Source: Streptomyces himalayensis subsp. himalayensis
GTDB lineage: Bacteria > Actinomycetota > Actinomycetes > Streptomycetales > Streptomycetaceae
Assembly: GCF_013778455.1 (NCBI RefSeq)
Contig: NZ_JACEHE010000037.1
Span: 1-64,000, forward strand
Direction: 5' to 3'
Length of the DNA stretch: 64,000 nt
Shown: positions 1 through 8,585 of the stretch, piece after piece
Layout: the number at the start of each line of letters is the position of its first letter
Position numbering within the stretch: position 1 is the first letter of the stretch
The notes under the pieces: generated by a model
Told to the model about the DNA's origin: nothing
The model's database searches: none
What the model saw: the letters and a program-made list of their open reading frames with translations, nothing else
Translations under genes and position numbers: made by a program

Positions 1-677
1 GGCACCGGCAGCGCCCGCACCCACGTCCCGTCGTCCGTCAGATACCGGTCGACCGTCAGACCGGCTTCCGCAAGTGCCCCCTCGAAGGCCTCTCTTGTGA
101 GCGGTCGGGACAGGAACGTCTGAGTCCATGCCACGTCCGGGAAGACATACTCCGCGCGCACCGAGTTCACGCCGTCCCCGACCGGCTTCGCGGAGACCAT
201 CCGTACGGTGAAACCACTAGGGTCGACCCGCTCCCTCGGCAGATTCGTGTGGTAGTCCTCCCCTTCCCGCTGGATCAACACGCAGCCGTCGTCGGCGACA
301 TGACGCCGACAGGTGTTCAGCAGGCTGCGCCGCACCTCCACGTCTCCTGCGTGCACCAGGAAGGAGGCGAGCATCACCACGTCGAACTTCTCACCGAGGT
401 CCAGCCTCTCGATGGGCGTGCATATCGTGAGCGCTCCGCGGACCCGCTCCAGCATCTCGGCGGACTCGTCCACAGCCGTGACCGTGAAGCCGCGCTCCAG
501 CAGCGGATGCGTCACCCGCCCCACCCCGCTGCCGAGCTCCAGGATGTGCGCCCCCGCCGGCACCGCCCCGGCGATGATGTCCGGCTCGTCACCCACGGGC
601 AGCCGCGCATACAACTCGACCGCGCAGCCGTCCGGCGTGATCGCGCCGGGCCCCGTCCCCTCGTATCCCTCGCGCAT
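1..677 (-). CDS. Class I SAM-dependent methyltransferase (3' end outside window)
   Basis: The reverse-strand frame stays open to the window edge (about 225 residues visible). The glycine-rich motif I reads HILELGSGVGRVTHPLLERG near residues 38-57 and is followed by an acidic VDES at the end of strand 2, which fits a Rossmann-fold SAM-binding domain. Later blocks include DVVMLASFLVH (motif IV region). Substrate is not predictable. ATG 677 and ATG 719 are both in frame, and each follows an AAGGAA-type Shine-Dalgarno site, because the start region is itself a tandem repeat. A further ATG at 837 opens a 38-codon frame that stops at 721-723, just before ATG 719. The gene lies downstream of the acyltransferase-like gene on the same strand. 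Family call is firm; the true start is uncertain. Confidence 0.8.
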   Translation of the reverse strand, partial: MREGYEGTGPGAITPDGCAVELYARLPVGDEPDIIAGAVPAGAHILELGSGVGRVTHPLLERGFTVTAVDESAEMLERVRGALTICTPIERLDLGEKFDVVMLASFLVHAGDVEVRRSLLNTCRRHVADDGCVLIQREGEDYHTNLPRERVDPSGFTVRMVSAKPVGDGVNSVRAEYVFPDVAWTQTFLSRPLTREAFEGALAEAGLTVDRYLTDDGTWVRALPV

Positions 678-680
678 CTC

Positions 681-828
681 ACCGCTTTCCTTGCGCGTCT
701 CACTGCTTGCCTCGCGCATCTCACCGCCTTTCCTTGCGCGTCTCACCGCTTGCCTCGCGCATCTCACCGCATTCCTTGCGCGTCTCGCCGACTCCCTTGC
801 GCGTCTCGCCGACTCCCTTGCGCGTCTC
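681..828 (-). repeat. Seven-unit 21-bp tandem repeat overlapping the methyltransferase start
   Basis: Read on the minus strand, units begin with GAGACGCGCAAGG or GAGATGCGCGAGG: 828-808, 807-787, 786-766, 765-745, 744-723 (22 bp, one extra G), 722-702 and 701-681. An eighth degenerate unit begins at 680 and carries ATG 677. The first two units are identical. Units alternate between a Shine-Dalgarno-like AAGGAA and an ATG, so several start signals are stacked. The single 22-bp unit changes reading frame across the array. Confidence 0.85.
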
Positions 829-879
829 GTCGCTCATGGCCTGCCACGCCCCCTCCCTGGCCGTTCCCTCTACCCGCCG

Positions 880-1881
880 CTACAGCGGAAACCAGCCGTG
901 CCCCCCGTACCAGTGCCCGCCCGCGCGGAGATGGTCACCGATCGCCCGCTCCACGCTGCTGCGCCGCGGAAGCTCCGCCACCGGCAGATCCGGATCGCCG
1001 AACACGAAGGCGACCGGATCGCTGTCGGCCGGCTCCGTCTCCTCATAGGCAACCCGGAACCGCTTCTGGAAGCGGACGATGTTGGACTCCTCCGGCAGAA
1101 GCCGCTTGAGCTGAGGGTCGAGCAGCCAGGAGTGGCAGACGGCGGCCTCGTACCGCTCCTCCGGAAAGTGGCGCGGGAAGAACTCCCTGGCCAGTGCCAG
1201 GGACTGGTCGCAGGCGGCCGGTGAGAGCGGTCCTCGGAAGTCGGATATATGGAGGTTGAGGCAGAGCCCTCCCGCGCCGGGACCAGCACCGGCTGCGGCA
1301 ATCGCCTGCCCCGTCCGCTGCCCCAGCCTCGTGCGCTCGAACTGCAGCCGGCCCAGCTGGTACAGCTCTCCGTGGAAGTGCAGCGCAAGCCAGCCCGGCG
1401 CAAGCAGCCCGCTCGTGCCACGACGCCTGCGGTGCACCGCCATATGACGGCCGAGGTCGGCGAGTGTGCGGCGCGAGACGTCGTCCGGAATGCCGCGCGC
1501 ACGGTGGTAGGCGCGCACAGACGGAAGCGCCGCCACGAACACGTACACCGCGAAGCACCGCCCGAGGAGCCCAAGCTGCTCGGGAAGGGAACGCAGACCG
1601 GCCCCACGGCCGATCTCCCCCATGTCGCGCACGAGACCGCTCACGCACCGCTTCAGGAGCCATCGCACCGCCGGGTCGCCTGCCACCCGCTCCCGCAGCC
1701 CGACCAGCTCGTTGATGTCCTCGTGCGGCACGGCGAGGTCCAGCAGGATGTCCGGCAGATCCTCCGCGGACGGAATCACGGCTTCCACCCCGGGCTCGCC
1801 CGCGCTCTCCATTTCCCTCAGCCAGTCGGCGGTACCCTCATCGCCCCTGAGTACGTCCAGAACATCCGATGTGCCCGGCAT
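880..1881 (-). CDS. Acyltransferase-domain-like protein (DUF5596-type)
   Basis: A 333-residue protein starting at ATG 1881 (MPGTSDVLDVLRGDEG), preceded by a GGGGGGA run on the coding strand. An upstream GTG/ATG extension to 1932 is possible but less likely. The sequence matches my memory of a Streptomyces family annotated as acyltransferase-domain or DUF5596 proteins, with a helical N-terminal half and a GNAT-like C-terminal half containing LCLNLHISDFRGPLSP and a terminal GGHWYGGHGWFPL. No substrate is evident. It sits directly upstream of the partial methyltransferase on the same strand, separated by the repeat array, so the two may be cotranscribed. Confidence 0.6.
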   Translation of the reverse strand: MPGTSDVLDVLRGDEGTADWLREMESAGEPGVEAVIPSAEDLPDILLDLAVPHEDINELVGLRERVAGDPAVRWLLKRCVSGLVRDMGEIGRGAGLRSLPEQLGLLGRCFAVYVFVAALPSVRAYHRARGIPDDVSRRTLADLGRHMAVHRRRRGTSGLLAPGWLALHFHGELYQLGRLQFERTRLGQRTGQAIAAAGAGPGAGGLCLNLHISDFRGPLSPAACDQSLALAREFFPRHFPEERYEAAVCHSWLLDPQLKRLLPEESNIVRFQKRFRVAYEETEPADSDPVAFVFGDPDLPVAELPRRSSVERAIGDHLRAGGHWYGGHGWFPL

Positions 1882-2044
1882 GGTGTCGTCCCCCCAGTTC
1901 CCTCCGCGCTCACTGCCAGGACCAACGTGCACGATCCCCGGCGAGTGCCGCCGGCGACTACCTCATACGGGTGAAACCACGCTCACCCGGACCCCCGCGT
2001 TCGCCCCATCCCTGGAGGGGTACTCCCGCGCGGAGGGAGTAGTG

Positions 2045-2314
2045 ATGGCGATGCGTACAGGTAGTGAACCGGTGACTGCCCGCAGTCCCCTGCGGATGCG
2101 CTTCTGGCTCAGCGTCTGGGGCCTGATCATCACGGTCGCGGGCACGGTGGCGTTCGCCCTGGCGGGACGTCCGGGATGGGCGGCCGCGTGCGCCGCCCTG
2201 TGGCTGATCACGGTCATCGACATGGCGCTGATCCTCCGGCACATCCGCGAGGGTCCGCGCTACCAGCCAGGCCGCGACGTTCCGCCGTACCAGCCGCCCG
2301 ACGACCGCTGGTGA
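2045..2314 (+). CDS. Small two-helix membrane protein, DUF6343 family
   Basis: An 89-residue protein beginning MAMRTGSEPVTARSP at ATG 2045, with GGAGGGAG at 2032-2039 as ribosome site (ATG 2051 is also possible). Two hydrophobic segments are visible, about residues 18-41 and 45-66, followed by a short basic/proline-rich tail ending PPYQPPDDRW. The pattern fits the Streptomyces DUF6343 family, whose function is unknown. It is a single gene lying divergent to the acyltransferase-like gene. Membrane location is inferred from hydrophobicity only. Confidence 0.7.
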   Translation: MAMRTGSEPVTARSPLRMRFWLSVWGLIITVAGTVAFALAGRPGWAAACAALWLITVIDMALILRHIREGPRYQPGRDVPPYQPPDDRW

Positions 2315-2353
2315 CGGCGCCGGCTCCTCGTCGGATCGGTGTGTCCGGCTGCG

Positions 2354-2725
2354 TCAGGAATCGAACCGCGCTGCCTTGACGTACTGCGGTTGCGGGTCGA
2401 GCGCCGCGGCGAGCCGGAAATGCCGCAGGGCCTGCTCGGGCTTGCCCGCGCGCTCATAGGTACGGGCGAGTGCGAAGTGGGCGAACGCGTTGTCGGGCTC
2501 GCGTTCCAGGACGATCGTGAACTCGAGCTCGGCAGGCCGCAGTTGCGCCGCGGCGAAGAACGCACGCGCGCGTAGCAGCCGTGCCGCGGTGTTCTCCGGG
2601 TGCACGGCGATGACCCGGTCCAGCAACTTCACCGCACCACGCGGATCACGGGCGGCGAGCAACTGCTCGGCCGCACGGAAGTCGATGACATCGGTTTCCG
2701 GCGTACGTTCGACATGTTCGGGCAC
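2354..2725 (-). CDS. Tetratricopeptide repeat protein
   Basis: 123 residues from GTG 2725 (VPEHVERTPETDVIDF), chosen because GGGAAGGA lies about 8 nt upstream; an ATG at 2767 has no comparable site. Three TPR-like helix pairs cover most of the length: AEQLLAARDPRGAVKLLDRV, the block ending in LERE, and FAHFALARTYERAGKPEQAL. TPR proteins normally act as protein-binding scaffolds; no catalytic domain is present. It lies upstream of coaE's 3' end in opposite order on the same strand (coaE is transcribed first), with about 96 bp between, so cotranscription with coaE is plausible. Confidence 0.75.
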   Translation of the reverse strand: MPEHVERTPETDVIDFRAAEQLLAARDPRGAVKLLDRVIAVHPENTAARLLRARAFFAAAQLRPAELEFTIVLEREPDNAFAHFALARTYERAGKPEQALRHFRLAAALDPQPQYVKAARFDS

Positions 2726-2821
2726 GGCTGAGTCCTTCCCTGACTGCACGTGTTCAACGCCCGCCACAGGCCTTGCTATTCCACGGAAGGCCGACGACGC
2801 ACCGTGCCGGAACCGGCCACT

Positions 2822-3433
2822 TCAGTGCTGGGCCGCTCCGGACGCCCTCTCCGCCAGCTCCCGCCACACCGTCTGGACCCGTTGCCGCAGCTCAGCGAGC
2901 GGCACATCGTTGTCGATCACGATGTCCGCGATCTCCAGCCGCTTTTCTCTGGTCGCCTGCGCTGCCATCCGCGCCCGCGCGTCCTCCTCGGTCATGCCGC
3001 GCAGGCGCACGAGCCGGTCAAGCTGGGTCGCCGGGCTCGCGTCGACGACGACCACCGCGTCGTAGAGGGGGCCCAGGCTGTTCTCGGCGAGCAGCGGCAC
3101 ATCGTGGATGACGACGGCGTCGTCCGGGGCGGCGGCCTCCAGTTCCGCGGAGCGATCCCGCACCAGCGGGTGCACGATCGAGTTCAGCACGGCCAGCCGG
3201 CCGGCGTCGGCGAACACGATCGAGCCCAGCTTCGGGCGGTCCAGCGAACCGTCCGCGCGCAGGACCTCCTCGCCGAAGGCCTCAACGATCGCGGCGAGCC
3301 CCGGAGTTCCGGGCTCGACCACCTCTCGTGCGATCTTGTCCGAGTCGATCAGAACCGCGCCGCACTCGACGAGCAGCCGCGACACCTCGCTCTTGCCGGC
3401 ACCGATGCCTCCGGTCAGGCCCACTCTCAGCAT
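2822..3433 (-). CDS. coaE: Dephospho-CoA kinase
   Basis: 203 residues, the usual bacterial length. It phosphorylates dephospho-CoA at the 3' hydroxyl of the ribose, the last step of coenzyme A synthesis, in the cytosol. The P-loop GLTGGIGAGKS is at residues 5-15, the DSDKIAREVVEPG acceptor-binding block at 31-43, and DVPLLAENSL near 115 is the family's typical PLLFE-like motif. ATG 3433 starts the protein directly at MLRVGLTGG. An imperfect long inverted repeat occupies the space upstream. Confidence 0.96.
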   Translation of the reverse strand: MLRVGLTGGIGAGKSEVSRLLVECGAVLIDSDKIAREVVEPGTPGLAAIVEAFGEEVLRADGSLDRPKLGSIVFADAGRLAVLNSIVHPLVRDRSAELEAAAPDDAVVIHDVPLLAENSLGPLYDAVVVVDASPATQLDRLVRLRGMTEEDARARMAAQATREKRLEIADIVIDNDVPLAELRQRVQTVWRELAERASGAAQH

Positions 3434-3442
3434 GTCCGGAAG

Positions 3443-3580
3443 CTTAGACCGACAGGCAAATGCGGGGGGTGGGAGAAGGAGCGGGGCTGGGTGCGTGCAG
3501 CTGCAACGAGGAGGAGGGAGGCAACGCGGTGCGTGCCCAGCCCCGCGACGCCGCCCCCCATTTGCCGGTCGGTCTTAGGC
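3443..3580. repeat. Long imperfect inverted repeat upstream of coaE
   Basis: The outer arms pair at 3443-3470 and 3553-3580: the left arm contains TTAGACCGACAGGCAAATG and the right arm, read on the other strand, AAGACCGACCGGCAAATG. A second nested pair follows inside: GCGGGGCTGGGTGCGTGC at 3481-3498 against GCGTGCCCAGCCCCGC at 3531-3546. The loop is purine-rich (GAGGAGGAGGGAGG). No ORF with coding character lies inside. It could be a miniature mobile element, or a hairpin in the coaE leader. Confidence 0.7.
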
Positions 3581-3678
3581 CCTCGCCTCATGCAGCGCTC
3601 CGCTCGGCCCGGGTGAGCGATCCGGTCTTCCGCCCCAGTTCCGCGGCCGCGCTGAGAGTTTCCCGGTGCCGCATACCG

Positions 3679-4617
3679 CTAGGCGTCGCCCTCCCGCTCC
3701 GCCAGGAACCGTTCGAACTGCCGGCCGAGCTCGTCGGCGGACGGGATGTCGGCCGGTTCCGCGAGCATGTTGCCGCGGGTCTCGGCGCCCGCCGCGGCGT
3801 CGTACTGGTGCTCAAGGCCCTGGACCAGCGCGACGAGTTCCTCGTCGCCCTCCCGGATCTGCCGGTCGATCTCGGTCTGCGTACGGTGCGCGTCGGTGCG
3901 CAGGGAGTGCGCGATGCCCGGAAGTACCAGTCCGGTCGCGGCCGTGATCGCCTCCAGGACGGTCAGTGCGGCGTCGGGATACGGGGAGCGAGCAATGTAG
4001 TGCGGAACGTGTGCGGCGACGCCGAGCACGTCGTGTCCGGCCTCCGCGAGTCGGTACTCGAGCAGCGACTCGGCACTTCCTGGCACCTGTGCCTCTTCGA
4101 AGGGGCTGCGGTGACCGGGGACGAGATCGGTGCGGTTGCCGTGCGGGGTGAGCCCCACGGGACGGGTGTGCGGGACACCCATGGGAATGCCGTGGAAGTT
4201 CACCGACAGCCGCACGCCGAGCCGCTCGACGACCTGCTGGACGGCGGCCGCGAAACGCTCCCACTCGACATCGGGTTCGGGGCCTGAAAGCAGCAGGAAG
4301 GGCGCCCCCGTGGCGTCCTGTACGAGCCGCACGTCCAGCGTGGGAACCTCGTAGTCCGTCCAGCTGTCGCGCTTGAACGTCAACAGCGGGCGCCGGGCGC
4401 GGTAGTCGATGAGGCGGTCGTGGTCGAAGCGCGCCACAACCTGGTTCGGCAATGAGTCGAGGAGACGGTCGACGATCTGATCGCCGGTGTCGCCCGCGTC
4501 GATGTAACCCTCGAAGTGGTAGAGCATCACCAGTCCCGCCGACTCCTGTGCGAGCGCCATGTCGACGGCGGTGAGCCCCTTGGGCTCCCATGCGTACAAA
4601 CCCTGCGGATCAAGCAC
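3679..4617 (-). CDS. PAC2 family protein (proteasome assembly chaperone-like)
   Basis: 312 residues from GTG 4617 (start VLDPQGLYAWEPKG), with GGAGGAG eight bases upstream; a longer frame to 4695 lacks family-like sequence. The body shows the actinobacterial PAC2 pattern: MLYHFEGYIDAGDTGDQI near residue 28, FNFHG-like VNFHGIPMGVPHTRP near 135, and PHGNRTDLV. The C-terminal region is charged (IDRQIREGDEELVALVQ). PAC2 proteins in eukaryotes assist proteasome assembly; the bacterial role is not established, although actinobacteria do have 20S proteasomes. No proteasome genes are in this window. Confidence 0.85.
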   Translation of the reverse strand: MLDPQGLYAWEPKGLTAVDMALAQESAGLVMLYHFEGYIDAGDTGDQIVDRLLDSLPNQVVARFDHDRLIDYRARRPLLTFKRDSWTDYEVPTLDVRLVQDATGAPFLLLSGPEPDVEWERFAAAVQQVVERLGVRLSVNFHGIPMGVPHTRPVGLTPHGNRTDLVPGHRSPFEEAQVPGSAESLLEYRLAEAGHDVLGVAAHVPHYIARSPYPDAALTVLEAITAATGLVLPGIAHSLRTDAHRTQTEIDRQIREGDEELVALVQGLEHQYDAAAGAETRGNMLAEPADIPSADELGRQFERFLAEREGDA

Positions 4618-4824
4618 TGTGACCGCTCCTCCTCGTGTTCGTACAGCAGAACGCGCGACAGAGCGCGGGCATTCCCGTCCCGCGCCCCTGCACACCCGGC
4701 TCGTGGCTGTGCGTCTTACGTGCCGTCCCAGTATCCGGGCACCCGGACACGGGGACGGCGGTTATGCGCACACCTCACCAGACGGACACGCGCGTGCCTC
4801 CTCACACCGACACGCGCGCGTGCT

Positions 4825-6432
4825 TCACAACGCCAGTACGCGCGCGTGAAGCGCGGTAACAGCCTTGCGCGCCGAGGCGAAAGCACCGTGCTGCCACGCG
4901 TCGGTGTAGCTCAGCCAGTCGCCGGCGAAGTAGACACGCCCAGTGGGCTCGTTCAGCGGCTTGTACCGCGGGTGGTCGGGACCGTCGGGAGTGTCGTGCC
5001 AGGCCGCCTCGAGATACGGGGTCTGCCGCCAGTGATGCGAGAAGGAGGAGGCGAGCTCGGTGCGGTACTTCTCGCCGTAGATCTTCACTCCGGCGGCAAC
5101 GGCACGCTTCTCGCGCTCCTTCGGAGTGAGCGCGCCGTACGAGTCCGCGTCCTCGTCGTAGTTGTAGTAACCGATCATCAGGCCGCGCTCGCCGTTGTAG
5201 CCGTACGAGGGGTGCCAGATGTGGCTGACGTCGAGGTCGGTCTCGGTGATGCCGCCGTAGATCTTGTGATCGAGCTCCCACCAGCGGGACTTGTACTCGA
5301 GGCCGATCTTGGCCGCGGACTGCGGCGTGATGGCCTCCAGGGCCGACTGCACTCCGGATCCGAGGTTGTGCGGGACCTTGGCGAGGATGTTGGGCGGCGT
5401 CGCCGCGATGCAGAAGTCGGCCTCGACGATGTGGGTGCGGCCGCCCTGTGTGTAGGTGACGGTGACGCCGTCGCCCCTGTCGGTGATCTTCGTGACGGCG
5501 GCGCCTGTACGGACCCGGTGCGCACCGATCGCCTCGGTCAGCGCCTTGGGTATCTCGTCCATGCCGCCGACCGGCTGGAACATGAGCATCGCCTGGTCGA
5601 ATTCGAATTCGAAGGAGAAGTAGCGCCCGACGCCGGTCGCGAAGACGTCGGAGGCGGACGGGATGTCGCCGAGGAGCACACCGGGGGTCCCCGCTGCGGC
5701 CGGAACGGTGGTGTACCCCCGGCGCGAACCGCCCTCGTAGCCGAGCTTGTCGCCGAGCTCGCCGAAGTCCTTCAGGAACTCGATCAGCCGCTCCTGGTCG
5801 GCGGTGGTCAACTGCTGGTCCAGAGCGCCCTTGTCGGTCGCCTTGGCCAGGAACTCGGAGACGTAGCCGTACACATCGGCCTTGGCTGTGCGGTAGCGCA
5901 TCGGCTTGGTCATGCCGGCGGACTCGTTGAAGATGTAGGCGTCGGCGTTCGTGTTCGTGAACACCTCGACGGGCACGCCGAGTTCACGGCAGTAGTCGAG
6001 GGTGACCATCCACTGCGGGAGACGGGCCGGGCCCGCGTTCATGTACTGCCCGTCGCTGAACCGGGCCGTCTGCTTGGTGCCGTTGAGGTCGGTGGTGGAA
6101 TCGCCACCGCGCACCGTGAAGTTGCGGCCACCGGTACGGTCTCTGGCTTCGAGGACCGTACAGTCGTAGCCGGCCTTGCCGAGTTCGTACGCGGATGCGA
6201 GCCCGGCGATGCCGCCTCCCACGATGACCACCTTGGCCGCGCCGCGGCCGCTGAGCGTGAAGTCCCCGTACTGCGGGGCACGGAAGGGCTGCTCACGCTG
6301 CGCGGCCTGCGCGGTGGGTGCGAGGCCCAGGGCGCCCATGGTGGCGAACATCGTGCCCGCACCACCCGTGAGACCCACATTGCGGAGAAACGCGCGTCGG
6401 CTGGTGCCCGAACCGGCCTGAGGCTGTGCCAT
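4825..6432 (-). CDS. Tat-exported flavin monoamine oxidase
   Basis: 535 residues. A twin-arginine signal, SRRAFLRNVG at 11-20, and a hydrophobic stretch ending near APTAQAAQ predict folded export through Tat. The FAD dinucleotide motif VVIVGGGIAGLASAYELG starts at about residue 69 with the EARDRTGGR extension, as in monoamine and L-amino-acid oxidases. The C-terminal flavin-contact block is RVYFAGDWLSYTDAWQHGA. It should oxidise an amine or amino acid, releasing peroxide and ammonia; the substrate cannot be read from sequence. It is followed by a PAC2 gene about 200 bp downstream, and the rpsA terminator lies upstream, so it likely has its own promoter. Confidence 0.88.
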   Translation of the reverse strand: MAQPQAGSGTSRRAFLRNVGLTGGAGTMFATMGALGLAPTAQAAQREQPFRAPQYGDFTLSGRGAAKVVIVGGGIAGLASAYELGKAGYDCTVLEARDRTGGRNFTVRGGDSTTDLNGTKQTARFSDGQYMNAGPARLPQWMVTLDYCRELGVPVEVFTNTNADAYIFNESAGMTKPMRYRTAKADVYGYVSEFLAKATDKGALDQQLTTADQERLIEFLKDFGELGDKLGYEGGSRRGYTTVPAAAGTPGVLLGDIPSASDVFATGVGRYFSFEFEFDQAMLMFQPVGGMDEIPKALTEAIGAHRVRTGAAVTKITDRGDGVTVTYTQGGRTHIVEADFCIAATPPNILAKVPHNLGSGVQSALEAITPQSAAKIGLEYKSRWWELDHKIYGGITETDLDVSHIWHPSYGYNGERGLMIGYYNYDEDADSYGALTPKEREKRAVAAGVKIYGEKYRTELASSFSHHWRQTPYLEAAWHDTPDGPDHPRYKPLNEPTGRVYFAGDWLSYTDAWQHGAFASARKAVTALHARVLAL

Positions 6433-6551
6433 GTGTCTTCGGCTCCCCTAATCGATCATGATCTGACCAGGGGATCCTGACAAGAACCTGTTACAGGCCA
6501 ACGGGATTCGTGTATCGACCACATTTCTCGGATGCCGCTGCGGGAAACGCA

Positions 6552-6585
6552 CTGGGGCCCGCACCCCGAAGGGTGCGGGCCCCAG
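6552..6585 (-). terminator. Hairpin terminator of rpsA
   Basis: A perfect 15-bp stem, CTGGGGCCCGCACCC against its complement, with a CGAA loop. It lies about 60 bp beyond the rpsA stop codon. There is no long U tract, as is common in Streptomyces. Confidence 0.85.
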
Positions 6586-6605
6586 CGTTACCGGCTAAGC
6601 CCTAG

Positions 6606-6628
6606 CGGCTGGGGGGTCCCCCCGGCCG
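6606..6628. repeat. REP-like GGGGGG/CCCCCC palindrome
   Basis: GGCTGGGGGGTCCCCCCGGCC immediately after the rpsA stop. The same core reappears inside pepN (41524-41542), and a related stem lies next to polA (17018-17041), suggesting a dispersed family. Confidence 0.55.
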
Positions 6629-6642
6629 AAGGTTGCGGGAAT

Positions 6643-8139
6643 TCAGCTCTGGCCACCCGCGAGCTTCTCGCGAAGCGCAGCCAGCGCCTCGTCCGAGGCA
6701 AGCGCCCCGGAGTTGTCCGCGGACTCCGAGGAGTACGACCCACCGGCCGCGGCCGGAGCCGCACCCGCAGCCTCGCCACCCTCGGCAGCGGCCTGGGCGT
6801 CCGCCTCGCGGGACTTGATGACCTGCGCCTGGTGCTGCTCGAAGCGAGCCTGCGCCTCGGCGTACTGGTGCTCCCACGCCTCGCGCTGGGTCTCGTAGCC
6901 CTCGAGCCAGTCGTTGGTCTCGGGGTCGAAGCCCTCGGGGTAGATGTAGTTGCCCTGGTCGTCGTACGACGCGGCCATGCCGTACAGCGTCGGGTCGAAC
7001 TCGACCGAGGCCGGGTCGGCACCGAAGGCCTCGTTGGCCTGCTTCAGCGACAGCGAGATCCGGCGACGCTCGAGGTCGATGTCGATGACCTTGACGAAGA
7101 TCTCGTCGTTGACCTGGACGACCTGCTCCGGGATCTCCACGTGGCGCTCGGCCAGCTCGGAGATGTGGACCAGGCCCTCGATGCCCTCGTCGACGCGGAC
7201 GAACGCACCGAACGGCACGAGCTTCGTGACCTTACCCGGGACGACCTGACCGATCTGGTGGGTCCGGGCGAACTGCTGCCACGGGTCTTCCTGGGTCGCC
7301 TTCAGCGACAGGGAGACGCGCTCGCGGTCCATGTCGACGTCGAGGACCTCGACGGTGACCTCCTGGCCGACCTCGACGACCTCGGACGGGTGGTCGATGT
7401 GCTTCCAGGACAGCTCGGAGACGTGGACCAGACCGTCGACGCCACCCAGGTCCACGAAGGCACCGAAGTTGACGATCGAGGAGACCACACCGGACCGCAC
7501 CTGACCCTTCTGGAGGGTGGTGAGGAAGGTCTGGCGAACCTCGGACTGGGTCTGCTCCAGCCAGGCACGGCGGGACAGGACCACGTTGTTGCGGTTCTTG
7601 TCCAGCTCGATGATCTTCGCCTCGAGCTCCTTGCCGACGTACGGCTGGAGGTCGCGGACGCGGCGCATCTCGACGAGAGAGGCCGGGAGGAAGCCGCGGA
7701 GGCCGATGTCGAGGATGAGACCACCCTTGACGACCTCGATGACGGTACCGGTGACGATGCCGTCCTCTTCCTTGATCTTCTCGATGGTGCCCCAGGCACG
7801 CTCGTACTGGGCGCGCTTCTTCGAGAGGATCAGGCGGCCTTCCTTGTCCTCCTTCTGGAGGACCAGGGCCTCGATCTCGTCGCCCACGGCGACGACCTCG
7901 TTCGGGTCGACATCGTGCTTGATCGAGAGCTCTCGGCTCGGGATGACACCTTCGGTCTTGTAACCGATGTCGAGCAGGACCTCGTCCCGGTCGACCTTCA
8001 CGATGACGCCGTCGACGATGTCGCCGTCGTTGAAGTACTTGATCGTCTCGTCGATCGCGGCGAGGAAGGCTTCCTCGTTACCGATGTCGTTGACCGCAAC
8101 CTGCGGGGTGGTGGCGGTGGTCTCGGTGCTGCTCGTCAT
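6643..8139 (-). CDS. rpsA: 30S ribosomal protein S1
   Basis: 498 residues. It binds mRNA and helps the 30S subunit load structured messages. Four S1 (OB-fold) domains are visible: about residues 38-107 (VDGVIVKVDRDEVLLDIGYK), 125-190 (VTGTVIEVVKGGLILDIGLR), 210-279 (RSGVVSSIVNFGAFVDLGGV) and 296-365 (VPGKVTKLVPFGAFVRVDEG). This four-domain form is the actinobacterial type, shorter than the six-domain E. coli protein. The tail from about 390 is acidic/alanine-rich. ATG 8139 is preceded by AAAGG-type sequence. A strong terminator closes the transcript. Confidence 0.97.
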   Translation of the reverse strand: MTSSTETTATTPQVAVNDIGNEEAFLAAIDETIKYFNDGDIVDGVIVKVDRDEVLLDIGYKTEGVIPSRELSIKHDVDPNEVVAVGDEIEALVLQKEDKEGRLILSKKRAQYERAWGTIEKIKEEDGIVTGTVIEVVKGGLILDIGLRGFLPASLVEMRRVRDLQPYVGKELEAKIIELDKNRNNVVLSRRAWLEQTQSEVRQTFLTTLQKGQVRSGVVSSIVNFGAFVDLGGVDGLVHVSELSWKHIDHPSEVVEVGQEVTVEVLDVDMDRERVSLSLKATQEDPWQQFARTHQIGQVVPGKVTKLVPFGAFVRVDEGIEGLVHISELAERHVEIPEQVVQVNDEIFVKVIDIDLERRRISLSLKQANEAFGADPASVEFDPTLYGMAASYDDQGNYIYPEGFDPETNDWLEGYETQREAWEHQYAEAQARFEQHQAQVIKSREADAQAAAEGGEAAGAAPAAAGGSYSSESADNSGALASDEALAALREKLAGGQS

Positions 8140-8585
8140 GTGGGAAAGGGCTCCGGTACGGACATTGAGTCGTAGGTACTGCTTACGCCGGGAGCCCGTT
8201 TCGCTCTGCAGAAGCCGGACAGCTTAGGAGGCGTGCTCTCCGGATTTCCATGTGAAAACGGAAAGCGCCTCGACAACCGAGGGGACATACAACAGATGCG
8301 AGCGCAGCCTGCTATGTCTGAGGAGCGCAGGCCCGCAGCGCAACTTGTAGCATACGGGGGCAGCCGGGCAGGGTCAATGCGCGAACGCGCACACCCGGGG
8401 CGGATCGCCGCATTCCCGGCACAAGACCTGTTGTCTGAGGCCACAGGGGCCGCAGAACGCTCGGTCGCGACACGCACACAGCGTCACGGCTGACGTGACA
8501 GCACGCCGCCGCGCCGCGCCGCCGTCGAGACCCGTCACGACAGATCAGCGGCAGGTGACGGAAGAGTACGACGAGGGAGCCGATC
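8140..8585. other. Intergenic region between divergent rpsA and methyltransferase
   Basis: 446 bp without a credible gene. It must carry the rpsA promoter (minus strand) and the promoter of the methyltransferase (plus strand). I see no clear -35/-10 pair that I would defend. The composition is slightly more AT-rich near 8230-8360, as expected for promoters. Confidence 0.5.

Noticed and set aside
4780..4860. CGCGCG-rich inverted motifs downstream of the amine oxidase as a terminator
   Set aside because: Arms are short and made only of CG repeats; pairing is not convincing.
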